Origin: CAIQJJ01 sp964606085
GTDB taxonomy: Bacteria; Chloroflexota; Anaerolineae; Anaerolineales; UBA4823
Direction: 5' to 3'
Length of the DNA: 58,913 bases
Assembly (NCBI GenBank): GCA_964606085.1
Contig: CAZSFD010000024.1
Span: forward strand, 1 to 58,913
Shown: positions 40,672 through 49,960 of the stretch, piece after piece
Layout of the letters: each line of letters opens with the position of its first letter
How positions within the stretch are numbered: the stretch's first letter is position 1
Translations under genes and position numbers: made by a program
Notes under the pieces: generated by a model
What the model saw: only the letters and a program-made list of their open reading frames with translations
Told to the model about the DNA's origin: nothing
Databases searched by the model: none

Positions 40672-41901
40672 ATGCCGGAAACTACCGAAGTCACCCTCGA
40701 CGAACTTCGTCACCTCGTTTCCGAGCGCGCCCTCACCGGCGAGACGGTGCTGCTCAACATGGGGCCGCAGCACCCCTCCACGCATGGCGTGCTGCGCCTG
40801 CTGCTTGAACTGGATGGCGAGATCGTCGTCAACTGCATCCCTGATATTGGCTTCCTGCACACCGGCATCGAGAAAAACATGGAAGCCAAACGTTACGAGC
40901 AGGCCGAGGTGATGACCGACCGCATGGATTACCTCAACACGGTTGGCAACAACCTGGCCTACTGCCTGGCGCTCGAAAAGCTGGCCGGCCTCGACGTACC
41001 GCCGCGAGCGCAGGCCATCCGCGTCATCCTGACCGAATTGCAGCGCATCGCCTCGCATTTGGTCTGGTTGGGCACGCACGCCCTCGACCTGGCGGCCATG
41101 TCCATGTTCCTCTACTGCTTCCGCGAGCGTGAAGCCATCCTCGACATCCTCGAGATGTGTTCCGGCCAGCGCATGATGACGACCTACTTCCGCCCCGGCG
41201 GCCTGTGGCGCGACGTGCCAGAAGATTTCGAACTGACCGTGCGCCGCTTCGTGCGCACCTTCCCCAAACGCATTGATCAGTACGAAGCCCTGCTCACCCG
41301 CAACCCGATCTTCCTCGACCGCACCCAGGGCATCGGCGTGATTGCTGCCCAGGATGCCCTGCGGTGGGGTCTTACCGGTCCCAGCCTGCGCGGCTCCGGC
41401 CCCGATTACGATATTCGCAAAGTCTACCCCTATTCGGGCTACGAGCAGTACGATTTCGACGTGCCAACCGCCACCGCCGGCGATGTGTACGCCCGCTACC
41501 AGGTGCGCATGGCCGAGATGCACCAATCGCTGCGTATCGTCCAGCAAGCGCTAGATAAGCTGCCACTCGGCCCGGTGCGCTCGAATAACCGCAAGTTCGT
41601 CCCGCCGCCGCGCTCCGAAATTGGCGTGAGCATGGAAGCGTTAATCCACCATTTCAAGTTGTGGACGGAGGGCTTCTCAATCCCCAAGGGCGCGGTGTAC
41701 AACCCGGTCGAATCGCCGCGCGGCGAACTGGGCTGCTACCTCGAAAGCGACGGCACGCCCAGGCCCCACCGTGTCCACTTCCGCACGCCGAGCTTTGTCC
41801 ACCTTCAGGCGCTGCCAGTGCTTTCCAAGGGCCACCTGGTCGCCGACCTGGTGGGCATCATTGGCAGTGTAGATATTGTGTTGGGAGATGCGGATCGGTG
41901 A
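40672..41901 (+). CDS. nuoD: NADH-quinone oxidoreductase subunit D
   Basis: 409 residues. The 49-kDa-type subunit lines the quinone chamber together with NuoB. Recognised by NMGPQHPSTHGVLRLLLELD, GFLHTGIEKNMEAKRYEQ, the RGSGPDYDIRK loop, VESPRGELGCYLESDG and the closing DLVGIIGSVDIVLGDADR. The length is standard. The nuoE ATG begins on the last base of its stop. Confidence 0.97.
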   Translation: MPETTEVTLDELRHLVSERALTGETVLLNMGPQHPSTHGVLRLLLELDGEIVVNCIPDIGFLHTGIEKNMEAKRYEQAEVMTDRMDYLNTVGNNLAYCLALEKLAGLDVPPRAQAIRVILTELQRIASHLVWLGTHALDLAAMSMFLYCFREREAILDILEMCSGQRMMTTYFRPGGLWRDVPEDFELTVRRFVRTFPKRIDQYEALLTRNPIFLDRTQGIGVIAAQDALRWGLTGPSLRGSGPDYDIRKVYPYSGYEQYDFDVPTATAGDVYARYQVRMAEMHQSLRIVQQALDKLPLGPVRSNNRKFVPPPRSEIGVSMEALIHHFKLWTEGFSIPKGAVYNPVESPRGELGCYLESDGTPRPHRVHFRTPSFVHLQALPVLSKGHLVADLVGIIGSVDIVLGDADR

Positions 41902-42425
41902 TGAATATGTTGATTGAACAATATCCCGACGAAATCCAGGCCATCCTTGCCAAATATCCGCCCGAATACAAGCGGGCGGCTTTGATGCCGCTGCTACACC
42001 TGGCGCAGCGCGAGAGCGGCTACGTGTCACAAGCGGCCATGCGCGAGATTGCCGCCCTGTGCGCAATCGAGCCGACCGAAGTGGCCTCCATCGTCGGTTT
42101 TTACACGCTCTATTACGACCAGCCCGCCGGGAAATACCGCATCCAGGTCTGCACCGATCTGCCATGTGCGTTGAAAGGCGCTGAAAAGTTCTTGGATGAA
42201 CTGTGCGGCAACCTGGCGATCAAGGTCGGCGAGACCACGCCCGATGGCCTGGTGACGGTGGAAGCGGTCAAGTGCCTGGCGGGCTGCGATCATGCGCCCA
42301 TGTTCCAGGTGCAATCGGGCGCGGGCATCGAATATCACGAAAACCAGACGGTCGAGAGTGCGCTGAATCTTGTAGGCGCTTGGCGCATGCAACCTACTGA
42401 TTCATCTGTAGCAAGCGATGATTGA
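41901..42425 (+). CDS. nuoE: NADH-quinone oxidoreductase subunit E
   Basis: 174 residues; the start shares one base with the nuoD stop. A thioredoxin-like fold carries the N1a 2Fe-2S cluster: CTDLPC about residue 88 and CLAGCDHAP about 40 residues later. QRESGYVSQAAMREIAAL and VASIVGFYTLY are typical of the N-terminal helical part. Its end overlaps the HEPN gene by 8 nt, the first of several accessory genes coupled to this operon. Confidence 0.96.
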   Translation: MNMLIEQYPDEIQAILAKYPPEYKRAALMPLLHLAQRESGYVSQAAMREIAALCAIEPTEVASIVGFYTLYYDQPAGKYRIQVCTDLPCALKGAEKFLDELCGNLAIKVGETTPDGLVTVEAVKCLAGCDHAPMFQVQSGAGIEYHENQTVESALNLVGAWRMQPTDSSVASDD

Positions 42426-42807
42426 CATTGAAAAGCAAGTGGTTTATTGGCGCGACGGAGCTGTTGAAGATTGGGAGGTGGCTCAAGATTTGATCAAGCA
42501 AGGCCGCGTGCGGCATGGCTTGTTTTTTGCTCATTTGACGCTAGAAAAAGCACTCAAAGCGCACGTGTGCCAAAAAACGAGCGATTTAGCCCCAAAAATT
42601 CACGATTTAGTGCGCCTTGCAACACTCGCAGGATTATCCCTTACGCAAGTCCAATTGGATTTGCTGGCGGTTTTCAATACGTTCAACCTTTATGGCCGTT
42701 ACCCAGATACGTTTTCAGCTTCGCCTTCGCGCGAGCAAGCCCAAAAATACATTGAACAGGCAAAAGAAATTTACGAATGGCTGAAGAATCAATTATCGAA
42801 AGCGTAA
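42418..42807 (+). CDS. HEPN-domain protein (toxin candidate), inserted in the nuo operon
   Basis: 129 residues, all helical, with RHGLFFAHLTLEKALKAHVC and KIHDLVRLATLAG, typical of PF05168 HEPN proteins. The HepT R-x4-H-x-Y motif is not present, so it belongs to another HEPN branch. It overlaps nuoE by 8 nt and the next gene, a nucleotidyltransferase, by 31 nt, so translation passes from nuoE into the pair. It is clearly more AT-rich than nuoE and nuoF. It is probably half of a HEPN/MNT toxin-antitoxin pair. Confidence 0.85.
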   Translation: MIDIEKQVVYWRDGAVEDWEVAQDLIKQGRVRHGLFFAHLTLEKALKAHVCQKTSDLAPKIHDLVRLATLAGLSLTQVQLDLLAVFNTFNLYGRYPDTFSASPSREQAQKYIEQAKEIYEWLKNQLSKA

Positions 42808-43106
42808 AAGAATACCTGCAAGAGCTAACGAACCAGGGTTTATTGGTGCGCTATGGTGTACTCTATGGTTCTCAAGTTCGTGATGATGCCACGGAATTAA
42901 GTGATATTGATCTATTGGTGGTATCGCCAAAATTTGATACGCAGCGCGCCTGGGATGACGTGGCTTTTTTATGGAAGATTGCTGGCCGTATGGACAGTCG
43001 AATCGAACCAATCCCTTGCGGTGAAATCCAGTATCAACAAGATGACAGCAGCGCGATTATCGAAATTGCCCGACGCGAAGGGCAAATTATTCCGTTGGCC
43101 GTATAA
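42777..43106 (+). CDS. MNT-type nucleotidyltransferase (antitoxin candidate)
   Basis: 109 residues. The nucleotidyltransferase motif is YGSQVRDDATELSDIDLLVV, with G-S and D-x-D. A helical C-terminus follows. MNT proteins paired with HEPN toxins act as antitoxins, by adenylylation in the studied cases. It overlaps the HEPN gene by 31 nt and ends 2 nt before nuoF, leaving nuoE and nuoF expression uninterrupted. Confidence 0.87.
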   Translation: MAEESIIESVKEYLQELTNQGLLVRYGVLYGSQVRDDATELSDIDLLVVSPKFDTQRAWDDVAFLWKIAGRMDSRIEPIPCGEIQYQQDDSSAIIEIARREGQIIPLAV

Positions 43107-43108
43107 CC

Positions 43109-44365
43109 ATGCCTGAACACATCCTCCTCCGCCATCGCGACATCCCCGAAATTCACCGGCTCGATGTATACCGCCAGCACGGCGGCTTTGAGGCGTGGCG
43201 CAAGGCCGTCACCAGCCTGACGCCCGACGGCCTGACCGATGTCGTCAAGGCTTCGGGCCTGCGTGGGCGCGGCGGGGCGGGCTTTCCCACTGGCGTGAAG
43301 TGGGGCTTCACCGATAAGCGCAGTTGGCCGCATTATGTGGTCGCCAATGCCGATGAGTCAGAGCCTGGCACATTCAAAGACCGCGAGATCATGTCGCGCA
43401 ACCCCTACCAGTTCCTCGAGGGCCTGGCGCTGGCGGCCTACGCGGTGCAGGCCAATGCTGCCTACGCCTACCTGCGCGGCGAATTCTGGCCGATTGCCGC
43501 CCAACTCGATGCCTGCATCGCCGAGATGGAAGCCGCCGGACTGTTAGGTGATAAGCTTTTCGGTACAGATTATTCCCTGCGTATTTACACCCACCTGGGG
43601 GCTGGCGCGTACATCTGCGGCGAGGAGACGGCTTTGCTCGAATCGTTGGAAGGCAAGTTAGGCCAGCCACGTTTGCGCCCACCTTTCCCGCCGGCGGTGG
43701 GTTTGTTCGGCAAGCCGACCGTGATCAACAATGTCGAGACGTTGACCAACGTCCCGCCCATCGTGCGCAACGGGCCAGATTGGTATCGCTCGTTTGGCAC
43801 GGAGAAATCGCCGGGCGTCAAAATTTTCTCGCTTTCGGGCTGCGTCAACCGGCCCGGCAACTACGAACTGCCGCTCGGCACCACCTTCCGCGACCTGATC
43901 GTGGGCAAAGGCGGCGGCATCCCATATGGGCGCAAGATCAAAGCCATCATGCCGGCGGGCAACTCGTCCTCGCTGATTGTGGCGACCGATGACGCCCTCA
44001 ATACCCCCATGGATTACGAATCCGTCCCCAGGCTGGGGGCGCAGCTTGGCTCGGCCTCCGTCATCGTCATTGACGATTCGGTAGACATTCCCTGGCTGCT
44101 CAGCAAAACGGTGGATTTCTTCAAACACGAATCCTGTGGCAAATGCACCCCCTGCCGCGAAGGCACCTACTGGATGAGCCGCATCACCCGCCGCATCGCC
44201 TCTGGCGAGGGCGGCCCCGCTGACGTGGCGCTGCTCAAGAACGTAGCGCTGCAAATCAAGGGCAAGTGCTTCTGCGCCCTGGGCGAGTTTTCGGTGGAAG
44301 CGGTGCTTTCGGGGCTGGAACGGTTTGCGGGCGATTTTGAGCGACAGGAAAAGCCCTATGATTAA
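43109..44365 (+). CDS. nuoF: NADH-quinone oxidoreductase subunit F
   Basis: 418 residues. The NADH- and FMN-binding subunit: GLRGRGGAGFPTGVKWGF (NADH loop), NADESEPGTFKDREIM (FMN), GAGAYICGEETALLESLEG, then the N3 4Fe-4S ligands in ESCGKCTPCREG and a late cysteine in KGKCFCALGEF. It receives electrons from NADH. It overlaps the AAA ATPase start by 8 nt. Confidence 0.97.
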   Translation: MPEHILLRHRDIPEIHRLDVYRQHGGFEAWRKAVTSLTPDGLTDVVKASGLRGRGGAGFPTGVKWGFTDKRSWPHYVVANADESEPGTFKDREIMSRNPYQFLEGLALAAYAVQANAAYAYLRGEFWPIAAQLDACIAEMEAAGLLGDKLFGTDYSLRIYTHLGAGAYICGEETALLESLEGKLGQPRLRPPFPPAVGLFGKPTVINNVETLTNVPPIVRNGPDWYRSFGTEKSPGVKIFSLSGCVNRPGNYELPLGTTFRDLIVGKGGGIPYGRKIKAIMPAGNSSSLIVATDDALNTPMDYESVPRLGAQLGSASVIVIDDSVDIPWLLSKTVDFFKHESCGKCTPCREGTYWMSRITRRIASGEGGPADVALLKNVALQIKGKCFCALGEFSVEAVLSGLERFAGDFERQEKPYD

Positions 44366-45410
44366 ATCTCTGATGGTTGATAATTTTACTGTCTTTTCTC
44401 AAGCCAAATTTCAGTTCAGTCCACAAATCAATGTAGTGGCTGGAGAGAATGGCTCTGGGAAATCGCATTTATTGAAGTTGCTATATTCGACTTTCGCTGT
44501 TAGTGCTGAAGAAGGCCGAAAGCCAAATGCGTTGCAGCCCACAAAAAACATTTTGCAATCTCGGATTGCAGAAAAGATTTTGGCAGTATTTCGTCCCGAA
44601 TCGTTGGGGCGGTTGGCCAGCCGAGTGCAAGGTCATAAGCGTTGTGAAATTGCTTGTGCTTTTGATGATACTTCTCTCGATTTGCAGTTTAGTTTTGCCA
44701 CACAGAGTAAATCAGAAGTTCAAGTTGACCTTTTGCCCACAGAGTGGGTAGAAAAATCCCCTGTGTTTTTGCCAACGAGCGAGATATTGACAATTTATCC
44801 AGGTTTTGTCTCTTTTTACGAAGGGCATTATTTGGATTTCGATGAAACCTTGCGAGATACGTGTTTACTCTTAGGAAAACCGGCTTTTCGAGGGCCACGT
44901 GAGGCAAAAATTAGAGAGATGCTACTCCCTCTGGAAGAAATGATGGGCGGTAAAATTATTTTGGAGGCACATAGTGGTCGTTTTTATTTGGATATCCCCG
45001 GACAAGGGAAATTAGAAATGCCCCTGGTGGCAGAAGGTTTGCGTAAATTGGCCATGTTGGCCCGGCTGATTGCGACTGGCAACCTGCTTGATAAAGGGTA
45101 TCTGTTTTGGGATGAGCCGGAGGCGCATCTGAATCCGCGTCTTATCAAACAAGTTGCGCGCAGCATTTTGTTATTGGGACAAAACGGCATTCAAGTGTTC
45201 ATTGCGACACACAGTTTGTTCTTGCTGCGAGAATTGGATATCCTTCTCCAAACGAGTGACTTTCAATCTATGCAGCCTCGTTTCTTTGGCCTGCAGATCG
45301 CTGAAGGTGGCGTTTCTGCGCAACAGGGTGACAGCGTTGATGATATTGGTTCGATTGCTGCTTTGGACGAAGAGTTAATGCAGTCAGATCGATATATGGC
45401 TATTGGATAA
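44358..45410 (+). CDS. AAA/ABC-type ATPase of a possible defence pair, in the nuo operon
   Basis: 350 residues from the ATG at 44358, overlapping nuoF by 8 nt. A RecF/OLD-like ATPase: N-terminal MIKSLMVDNFTVF strand, Walker A AGENGSGKSH, signature region PLVAEGLRKLAMLARL, Walker B YLFWDEPEAHLNP and the switch His in FIATHSLFLL. There is no nuclease domain on the same chain. The gene is much more AT-rich than nuoF and nuoG. With the following predicted nuclease it resembles the two-gene ATPase-nuclease defence modules, but no named system fits by eye. Confidence 0.85.
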   Translation: MIKSLMVDNFTVFSQAKFQFSPQINVVAGENGSGKSHLLKLLYSTFAVSAEEGRKPNALQPTKNILQSRIAEKILAVFRPESLGRLASRVQGHKRCEIACAFDDTSLDLQFSFATQSKSEVQVDLLPTEWVEKSPVFLPTSEILTIYPGFVSFYEGHYLDFDETLRDTCLLLGKPAFRGPREAKIREMLLPLEEMMGGKIILEAHSGRFYLDIPGQGKLEMPLVAEGLRKLAMLARLIATGNLLDKGYLFWDEPEAHLNPRLIKQVARSILLLGQNGIQVFIATHSLFLLRELDILLQTSDFQSMQPRFFGLQIAEGGVSAQQGDSVDDIGSIAALDEELMQSDRYMAIG

Positions 45411-45414
45411 GCGA

Positions 45415-45921
45415 ATGATTATCACGGTAGATACATTACAGTTTCATTTTCCTGACGAATGGCCTGTTGTGACGTGTTTTGACACATGGAGCTTTTATCG
45501 TAACCAGTTTCAGCGTTTGCAAGGCATCAAGGCTGTGGATCTTATCGCTTTAGATATCAGACATTGCATGTGGCTGATTGAAGTCAAAGACTATCGCCAC
45601 CATGCGCGTACGAAGGCGATTGAATTGGCTGACGAGATTGCCTTCAAAGTAGTTCATTCGTTAGCAGCTTTGTTGCCTGCCCAGGCTAACGCGAATGATG
45701 AAAATGAACGGCAGATGGCCAAACGATGCTTGTCGGCTCACCAGTTAAGGGTTGTTTTACACCTCGAACAACCCATCAAGCACTCTAAATTGTTTCCTCG
45801 TGCGATTGATCCAGCCAATCTTAAACAACAACTAAAGCAAGGTCTCAAGGCAATTGACCCCCATCCGCTTGTTTTGGAAACAACTTGCATGGGAAATATC
45901 AGTTGGGAAGTGTATGCCTAA
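45415..45921 (+). CDS. Predicted PD-(D/E)xK-like nuclease partner, in the nuo operon
   Basis: 168 residues from the ATG at 45415, 4 nt after the ATPase stop; a TTG at 45403 would overlap the ATPase. The strand AVDLIALDIRHCMWLIEVKDY contains D and E-x-K arranged as in the PD-(D/E)xK nuclease core. Other parts are helical with no known motif. It overlaps nuoG by 8 nt, so the ATPase-nuclease pair is coupled to nuoF on one side and nuoG on the other. The nuclease call rests on one motif. Confidence 0.55.
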   Translation: MIITVDTLQFHFPDEWPVVTCFDTWSFYRNQFQRLQGIKAVDLIALDIRHCMWLIEVKDYRHHARTKAIELADEIAFKVVHSLAALLPAQANANDENERQMAKRCLSAHQLRVVLHLEQPIKHSKLFPRAIDPANLKQQLKQGLKAIDPHPLVLETTCMGNISWEVYA

Positions 45922-48331
45922 AACCATCACCTTGACCATAGACGGCCAACCCGTCACCGCCCCGGCTGGCACGATCATTGTAGATGCGGCCAAGCAGGTG
46001 GGCATTGATATCCCGGTGTTCTGCTACCACCCCAAGATGCACCCGGTGGGGATGTGCCGCATGTGCCTGGTGGAAATTGGCCGCCCGATGATCGACCGCG
46101 CCACCAACCAGCCCGTTCTCGATACCGATGGCACGCCGAAAATCCAATTTGGTCCCAAGCTCGAAACCTCCTGCACCACGCCCATTTCCGAAGGCATGGT
46201 GGTGATCACCAATTCGGACAAGGTGAAATTTGCCCGCAGCGATGTGGTCGAGATGATCCTCACCTCGCACCCGCTCGACTGCCCCATTTGCGACAAAGGC
46301 GGCGAATGCCCGCTGCAAAACCTGACGATGGCTCACGGGCCGGGCGAGAGCCGCTTCCTGTTCGACGAGAAGCACCACGCCCAAAAACACGTCCCCCTGG
46401 GCGAACTGATCTTCCTCGACCGCGAGCGCTGCATCCAATGTGCGCGCTGTGTGCGCTTCCAGGATGAAATCGCCGGCGACCCGGTGATCGGCTTCTACAA
46501 CCGCGGGCGCAGCCTTGAAATCGTCACCTTCTCCGAGCCGGGTTTCGACTCGGTCTTCTCAGGCAACACCACCGACATTTGCCCGGTGGGGGCGCTGACC
46601 ACGGCTGACTTTCGCTTTGGGGCGCGCCCGTGGGAGTTGAAGGCCACGGCTTCGATCTGCTCGCACTGCCCGGTGGGCTGCAATATCACTTACAACGTGC
46701 GCCGCGAGGCCAAAACGGGCGGCTATGTAACCATCAAACGGGCCATGCCGCGCCAGAACGAAGCCGTCAACGAGATTTGGATGTGCGATAAGGGGCGCTT
46801 TGGCTACGAATATACCCAGGCGTCTGAACGTCTGACCACGCCGCTGGTACGCCAGGACGGCGAGCTTGTCCCGGCCAGTTGGGATGTGGCGCTCAACTTC
46901 GCCGCCATTGGCCTGCGCGAGGCCGGCAGCCAACTGCTCACCCTCGCCAGCGGACGCCTGCCCAACGAAGACCTGTTTACGCTGCGCCAGATGGCCGAAG
47001 GCGTGGGCGGCAAAGCTGCTCTGTACACCGACATGGCCGGCGGCGATCTGACTGCGAAATTTGGCGTGGCCCCTGGCACGAACTTCGCCGCGCTGGGCGC
47101 AGAAACGGCCATCGTTGTCGTTGCCAGCGATTTGCACGAGGAAGCGCCGATCTGGTATCTGCGCGTGAAGCAGGCCGCCGAACGCGGGGCGAAGGTGATT
47201 GTGGCGAGTGGGCGGGCGACCAGGTTGGAGCGATATGCGAAAAGGGTCCTTCGTTATTCGTATGGCGAGGCGATTGATTTGAAGCCTTTGGAAGAAACGC
47301 TGGCGCAAAGCGAAAACGCCGTGATCCTGTTCGGCAGCGACGGCCTCGGCCTGGCGGGTACGGCCCAACTGGCACGTTCCTGCGCCGACCTGCTGGCGGC
47401 CACCAACCACGTGGGCCGCGCCAACAACGGGCTGATCGGTGTATGGCCGCGTGCCAACGACCAGGGCGCCTGGGATGTGGGCCTGCGCCCGGCAGACGAT
47501 TTGTTTACCACGTTGGGTGATGCAAAGGCGATCTACATCGCCGCGGCCGATCCCTTTGGTGACGATCCATCCCTGGTTTGCACCTTGAGCGAACCCTTAC
47601 CCGCTTTTATGGTGGTGCAGGAACTCTATCTCACCGAAACAGCCAAACGCGCTGATGTGGTCTTCCCGGCCCAGGCTTACACCGAACGCGAAGGCACGTT
47701 CACATCGGGCGAGCGCCGCGTGCAGCGTTTCTACCCGGCCGTGCCGCCCCGCCCCGAATGCCGCCCCGATTACGTTATTACCGCCCAATTGGCCGAACTG
47801 GTGGGCGTGAAATTGGAAAGCCGCGCCCCGGCGGCCATCTTCACGCAAATTCCGGCCTATGCCGGTCTCACCTACCGCCAACTGGCCGCAGTGACCGAGC
47901 AACTGCCGCTGATGGGCCGCGGCGATTTATATTATGGCGGCACCTCCTACGAAAACAAGCAGGGCCTGGGCGTGCAGCTGCCACTTTCCAATGAGCCGCT
48001 TGCGGATAGCCAACCCGTTGCCGTAGGCACACCCGTTGGCGATGGCTTGCTGGCTGTCCCCATCACCCGCCTGTACGACCGCGGCCAGACCGTGCGCCCG
48101 GCGATGCTGCTGCATGAACGCATTGGCGAACCGTGCGTGTGGTTGAACCCCGTGGATGCGCCTGCACAAGGCGAGGTGTGCCTGGCCCTGAATGGTGAGA
48201 AATATGAAGCGGCTGTACGCGTGGATGAGACAGTGCCGGAAGGTGTGGTCTTGATCCCGCGCAGCATGGGTATTCCGCTTGATGCGCCAATTTACGTTAC
48301 CATTGTCGAAAAGGTAGCCCATGCAATTTGA
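45914..48331 (+). CDS. nuoG: NADH-quinone oxidoreductase subunit G
   Basis: 805 residues from the ATG at 45914. N-terminal 2Fe-2S ferredoxin domain (VFCYHPKMHPVGMCRMCLVE), His/Cys-ligated 4Fe-4S centre (DCPICDKGGECPLQNL), then CIQCARCVRFQDE and a late 4Fe-4S set (CSHCPVGCNITYNVRRE with MCDKGRFGYEY). The molybdopterin-oxidoreductase-like domain fills the C-terminus. It carries electrons along Complex I. Its last 11 nt overlap a DUF4258 gene. Confidence 0.96.
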   Translation: MPKTITLTIDGQPVTAPAGTIIVDAAKQVGIDIPVFCYHPKMHPVGMCRMCLVEIGRPMIDRATNQPVLDTDGTPKIQFGPKLETSCTTPISEGMVVITNSDKVKFARSDVVEMILTSHPLDCPICDKGGECPLQNLTMAHGPGESRFLFDEKHHAQKHVPLGELIFLDRERCIQCARCVRFQDEIAGDPVIGFYNRGRSLEIVTFSEPGFDSVFSGNTTDICPVGALTTADFRFGARPWELKATASICSHCPVGCNITYNVRREAKTGGYVTIKRAMPRQNEAVNEIWMCDKGRFGYEYTQASERLTTPLVRQDGELVPASWDVALNFAAIGLREAGSQLLTLASGRLPNEDLFTLRQMAEGVGGKAALYTDMAGGDLTAKFGVAPGTNFAALGAETAIVVVASDLHEEAPIWYLRVKQAAERGAKVIVASGRATRLERYAKRVLRYSYGEAIDLKPLEETLAQSENAVILFGSDGLGLAGTAQLARSCADLLAATNHVGRANNGLIGVWPRANDQGAWDVGLRPADDLFTTLGDAKAIYIAAADPFGDDPSLVCTLSEPLPAFMVVQELYLTETAKRADVVFPAQAYTEREGTFTSGERRVQRFYPAVPPRPECRPDYVITAQLAELVGVKLESRAPAAIFTQIPAYAGLTYRQLAAVTEQLPLMGRGDLYYGGTSYENKQGLGVQLPLSNEPLADSQPVAVGTPVGDGLLAVPITRLYDRGQTVRPAMLLHERIGEPCVWLNPVDAPAQGEVCLALNGEKYEAAVRVDETVPEGVVLIPRSMGIPLDAPIYVTIVEKVAHAI

Positions 48332-48635
48332 AGACATCGCTAACGCTCTTCGTGCCAGGCGTGTGCGGATCACCGATCACGCTGATGAAGAAGCACAAGC
48401 GGATAGTCTATCATTCGATGAGATTTATACCAGTGTTATACAGGGCGAAATTATTGAAGATTATCCTGATGATTACCCATTGCCCAGTTGTTTGATTTTG
48501 GGCCAAAGTTTTGCTGGTGTTGCTATTCATAGCGTTTGGGCTTATAACCCAGCTTCACAATGGGCCGTTCTCATTACCGTGTATCGTCCCGATCCACAAC
48601 GATGGATTGACGGGCGTACCAGGAGGCAAAAATGA
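48321..48635 (+). CDS. DUF4258 protein (toxin candidate), copy 1
   Basis: 104 residues. The family pattern is RVRITDHADEEAQADSLSF, GEIIEDYPDDYPLPSCLILG and a C-terminal VLITVYRPDPQRWID. DUF4258 proteins look like small RelE/BrnT-like toxins and often precede a YgiT-type zinc-finger gene, as here. It overlaps nuoG by 11 nt and the zinc-finger gene by 4 nt. A paralogue lies at 53328-53627. Confidence 0.85.
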   Translation: MQFEDIANALRARRVRITDHADEEAQADSLSFDEIYTSVIQGEIIEDYPDDYPLPSCLILGQSFAGVAIHSVWAYNPASQWAVLITVYRPDPQRWIDGRTRRQK

Positions 48636-48877
48636 TGCCATTCCCCAAATGCCCAATTTGTGGGGGCGAGATGGTTGAAAAAGAAGTTGAAAAGTTGTTA
48701 CGCGGCGGATCAAACACCGCAGTAATGCGTGTGTACGCCGAAGTGTGTTTGCATTGTGGCGAACGGTTGTATTCGCAAGAGACGGTACAGCGTTTCGAGC
48801 AGGTTCGCTCTCGTTTGGCCAGCGAAGAAGTGGCTGATTTTGCGCCGATAGGACAGGCGTTTGAAGTTGTTGCGTAA
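48632..48877 (+). CDS. YgiT-type zinc-finger protein (antitoxin candidate), copy 1
   Basis: 81 residues. Two Cys pairs, CPICGGEM and VCLHCGERLY, form the MqsA/YgiT zinc domain that contacts the cognate toxin; the DNA-binding helix-turn-helix of MqsA is missing. The ATG overlaps the DUF4258 stop (ATGA). A 55-nt gap with a small AGCATGT/ACATGCT palindrome separates it from nuoH. Confidence 0.85.
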   Translation: MMPFPKCPICGGEMVEKEVEKLLRGGSNTAVMRVYAEVCLHCGERLYSQETVQRFEQVRSRLASEEVADFAPIGQAFEVVA

Positions 48878-48932
48878 AGCATGTAACATGCTCTGTTGAA
48901 ATTCACAGAACACGTTACGCTCAGAGGCTTTC

Positions 48933-49952
48933 ATGGATTGGTTCTTACTCCTCGAATGGACAATCAAAGCGGCCATGATGCTGCTGATCTTCACCGCCGG
49001 GTTTGCCTATCTGACCTGGTTCGAGCGGCGCGTGCTGGCGCGCTTGCAGGTGCGCGTAGGCCCGAACCGCGCCGGGCCGTTTGGTTTGCTGCAGCCGGTG
49101 GCCGATGGCATCAAGTTGATCTTCAAAGAAGAACTGATCCCCGCCAAAGCCGATAAGATCATTTTCATGCTCGCCCCGGTGATTACGGTCATCCCGGCGC
49201 TGGTGGTGACGGCGGTCGTGCCGTGGGGGACGCGCGTGACGCTCTTCGGGCGTGAAATTCCCCTGCACATGACCGACCTGAACGTGGGCACGCTCTATAT
49301 CGTGGCGATCACCTCCATTTCGGTGTATGGCATCACGCTGGCGGGATGGGCGTCGAACAACAAGTACGCCATGCTCGGCGGGCTGCGCGCCTCGGCGCAG
49401 ATGATCAGCTACGAGCTGGCGTTGGGCCTGGCCTTCGTCCCGGCGATTATGATCGCCAGTTCGATGAGCCTGGCGTCGTTCGTCGAGATGCAGCAAGAAA
49501 TGGGAATGATCCGCTGGTGGCTGCTGCAGCCCTTGGGCGCGTTCATTTTCCTCATCGCCAGCATCGCCGAGGTCAACCGCGCCCCGTTTGATATGCCCGA
49601 AGCCGAGCAGGAACTCACCGCCGGTTACCATGTGGAGTATTCCGGCATGAAGTTTGCCCTGTTCTTCATGGCCGAATACATCAAAATGATTGCCGTCAGC
49701 ATGATTGGGGCAACGGTGTTCTTTGGCGGCTACTGGGGCCCATTTGTAGATGAACTGCCGATTTTGGGGCCGATCTATTTGACGCTGAAGTGCGTGTTTT
49801 TGCTGTTCTGGATGGTCTGGCTGCGGGCCACCTCGCCGCGCATCCGCTATGACCGCCTGATGGCCTTTGGCTGGAAAGTATTGCTGCCGGCGGCGCTGAT
49901 CAACATTGTCATTACGGCGCTGTTGCTGGCAGTGTTCGGGCAAGTTTTATAG
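48933..49952 (+). CDS. nuoH: NADH-quinone oxidoreductase subunit H
   Basis: 339 residues with about eight membrane helices. Conserved segments are RVGPNRAGPFGLLQPVADG, VNRAPFDMPEAEQELTAGYH, EYSGMKFALFFMAEYIK and RATSPRIRYDRLM. NuoH forms the floor of the quinone chamber and joins the arms of Complex I. Confidence 0.97.
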   Translation: MDWFLLLEWTIKAAMMLLIFTAGFAYLTWFERRVLARLQVRVGPNRAGPFGLLQPVADGIKLIFKEELIPAKADKIIFMLAPVITVIPALVVTAVVPWGTRVTLFGREIPLHMTDLNVGTLYIVAITSISVYGITLAGWASNNKYAMLGGLRASAQMISYELALGLAFVPAIMIASSMSLASFVEMQQEMGMIRWWLLQPLGAFIFLIASIAEVNRAPFDMPEAEQELTAGYHVEYSGMKFALFFMAEYIKMIAVSMIGATVFFGGYWGPFVDELPILGPIYLTLKCVFLLFWMVWLRATSPRIRYDRLMAFGWKVLLPAALINIVITALLLAVFGQVL

Positions 49953-49960
49953 GTAATTGT

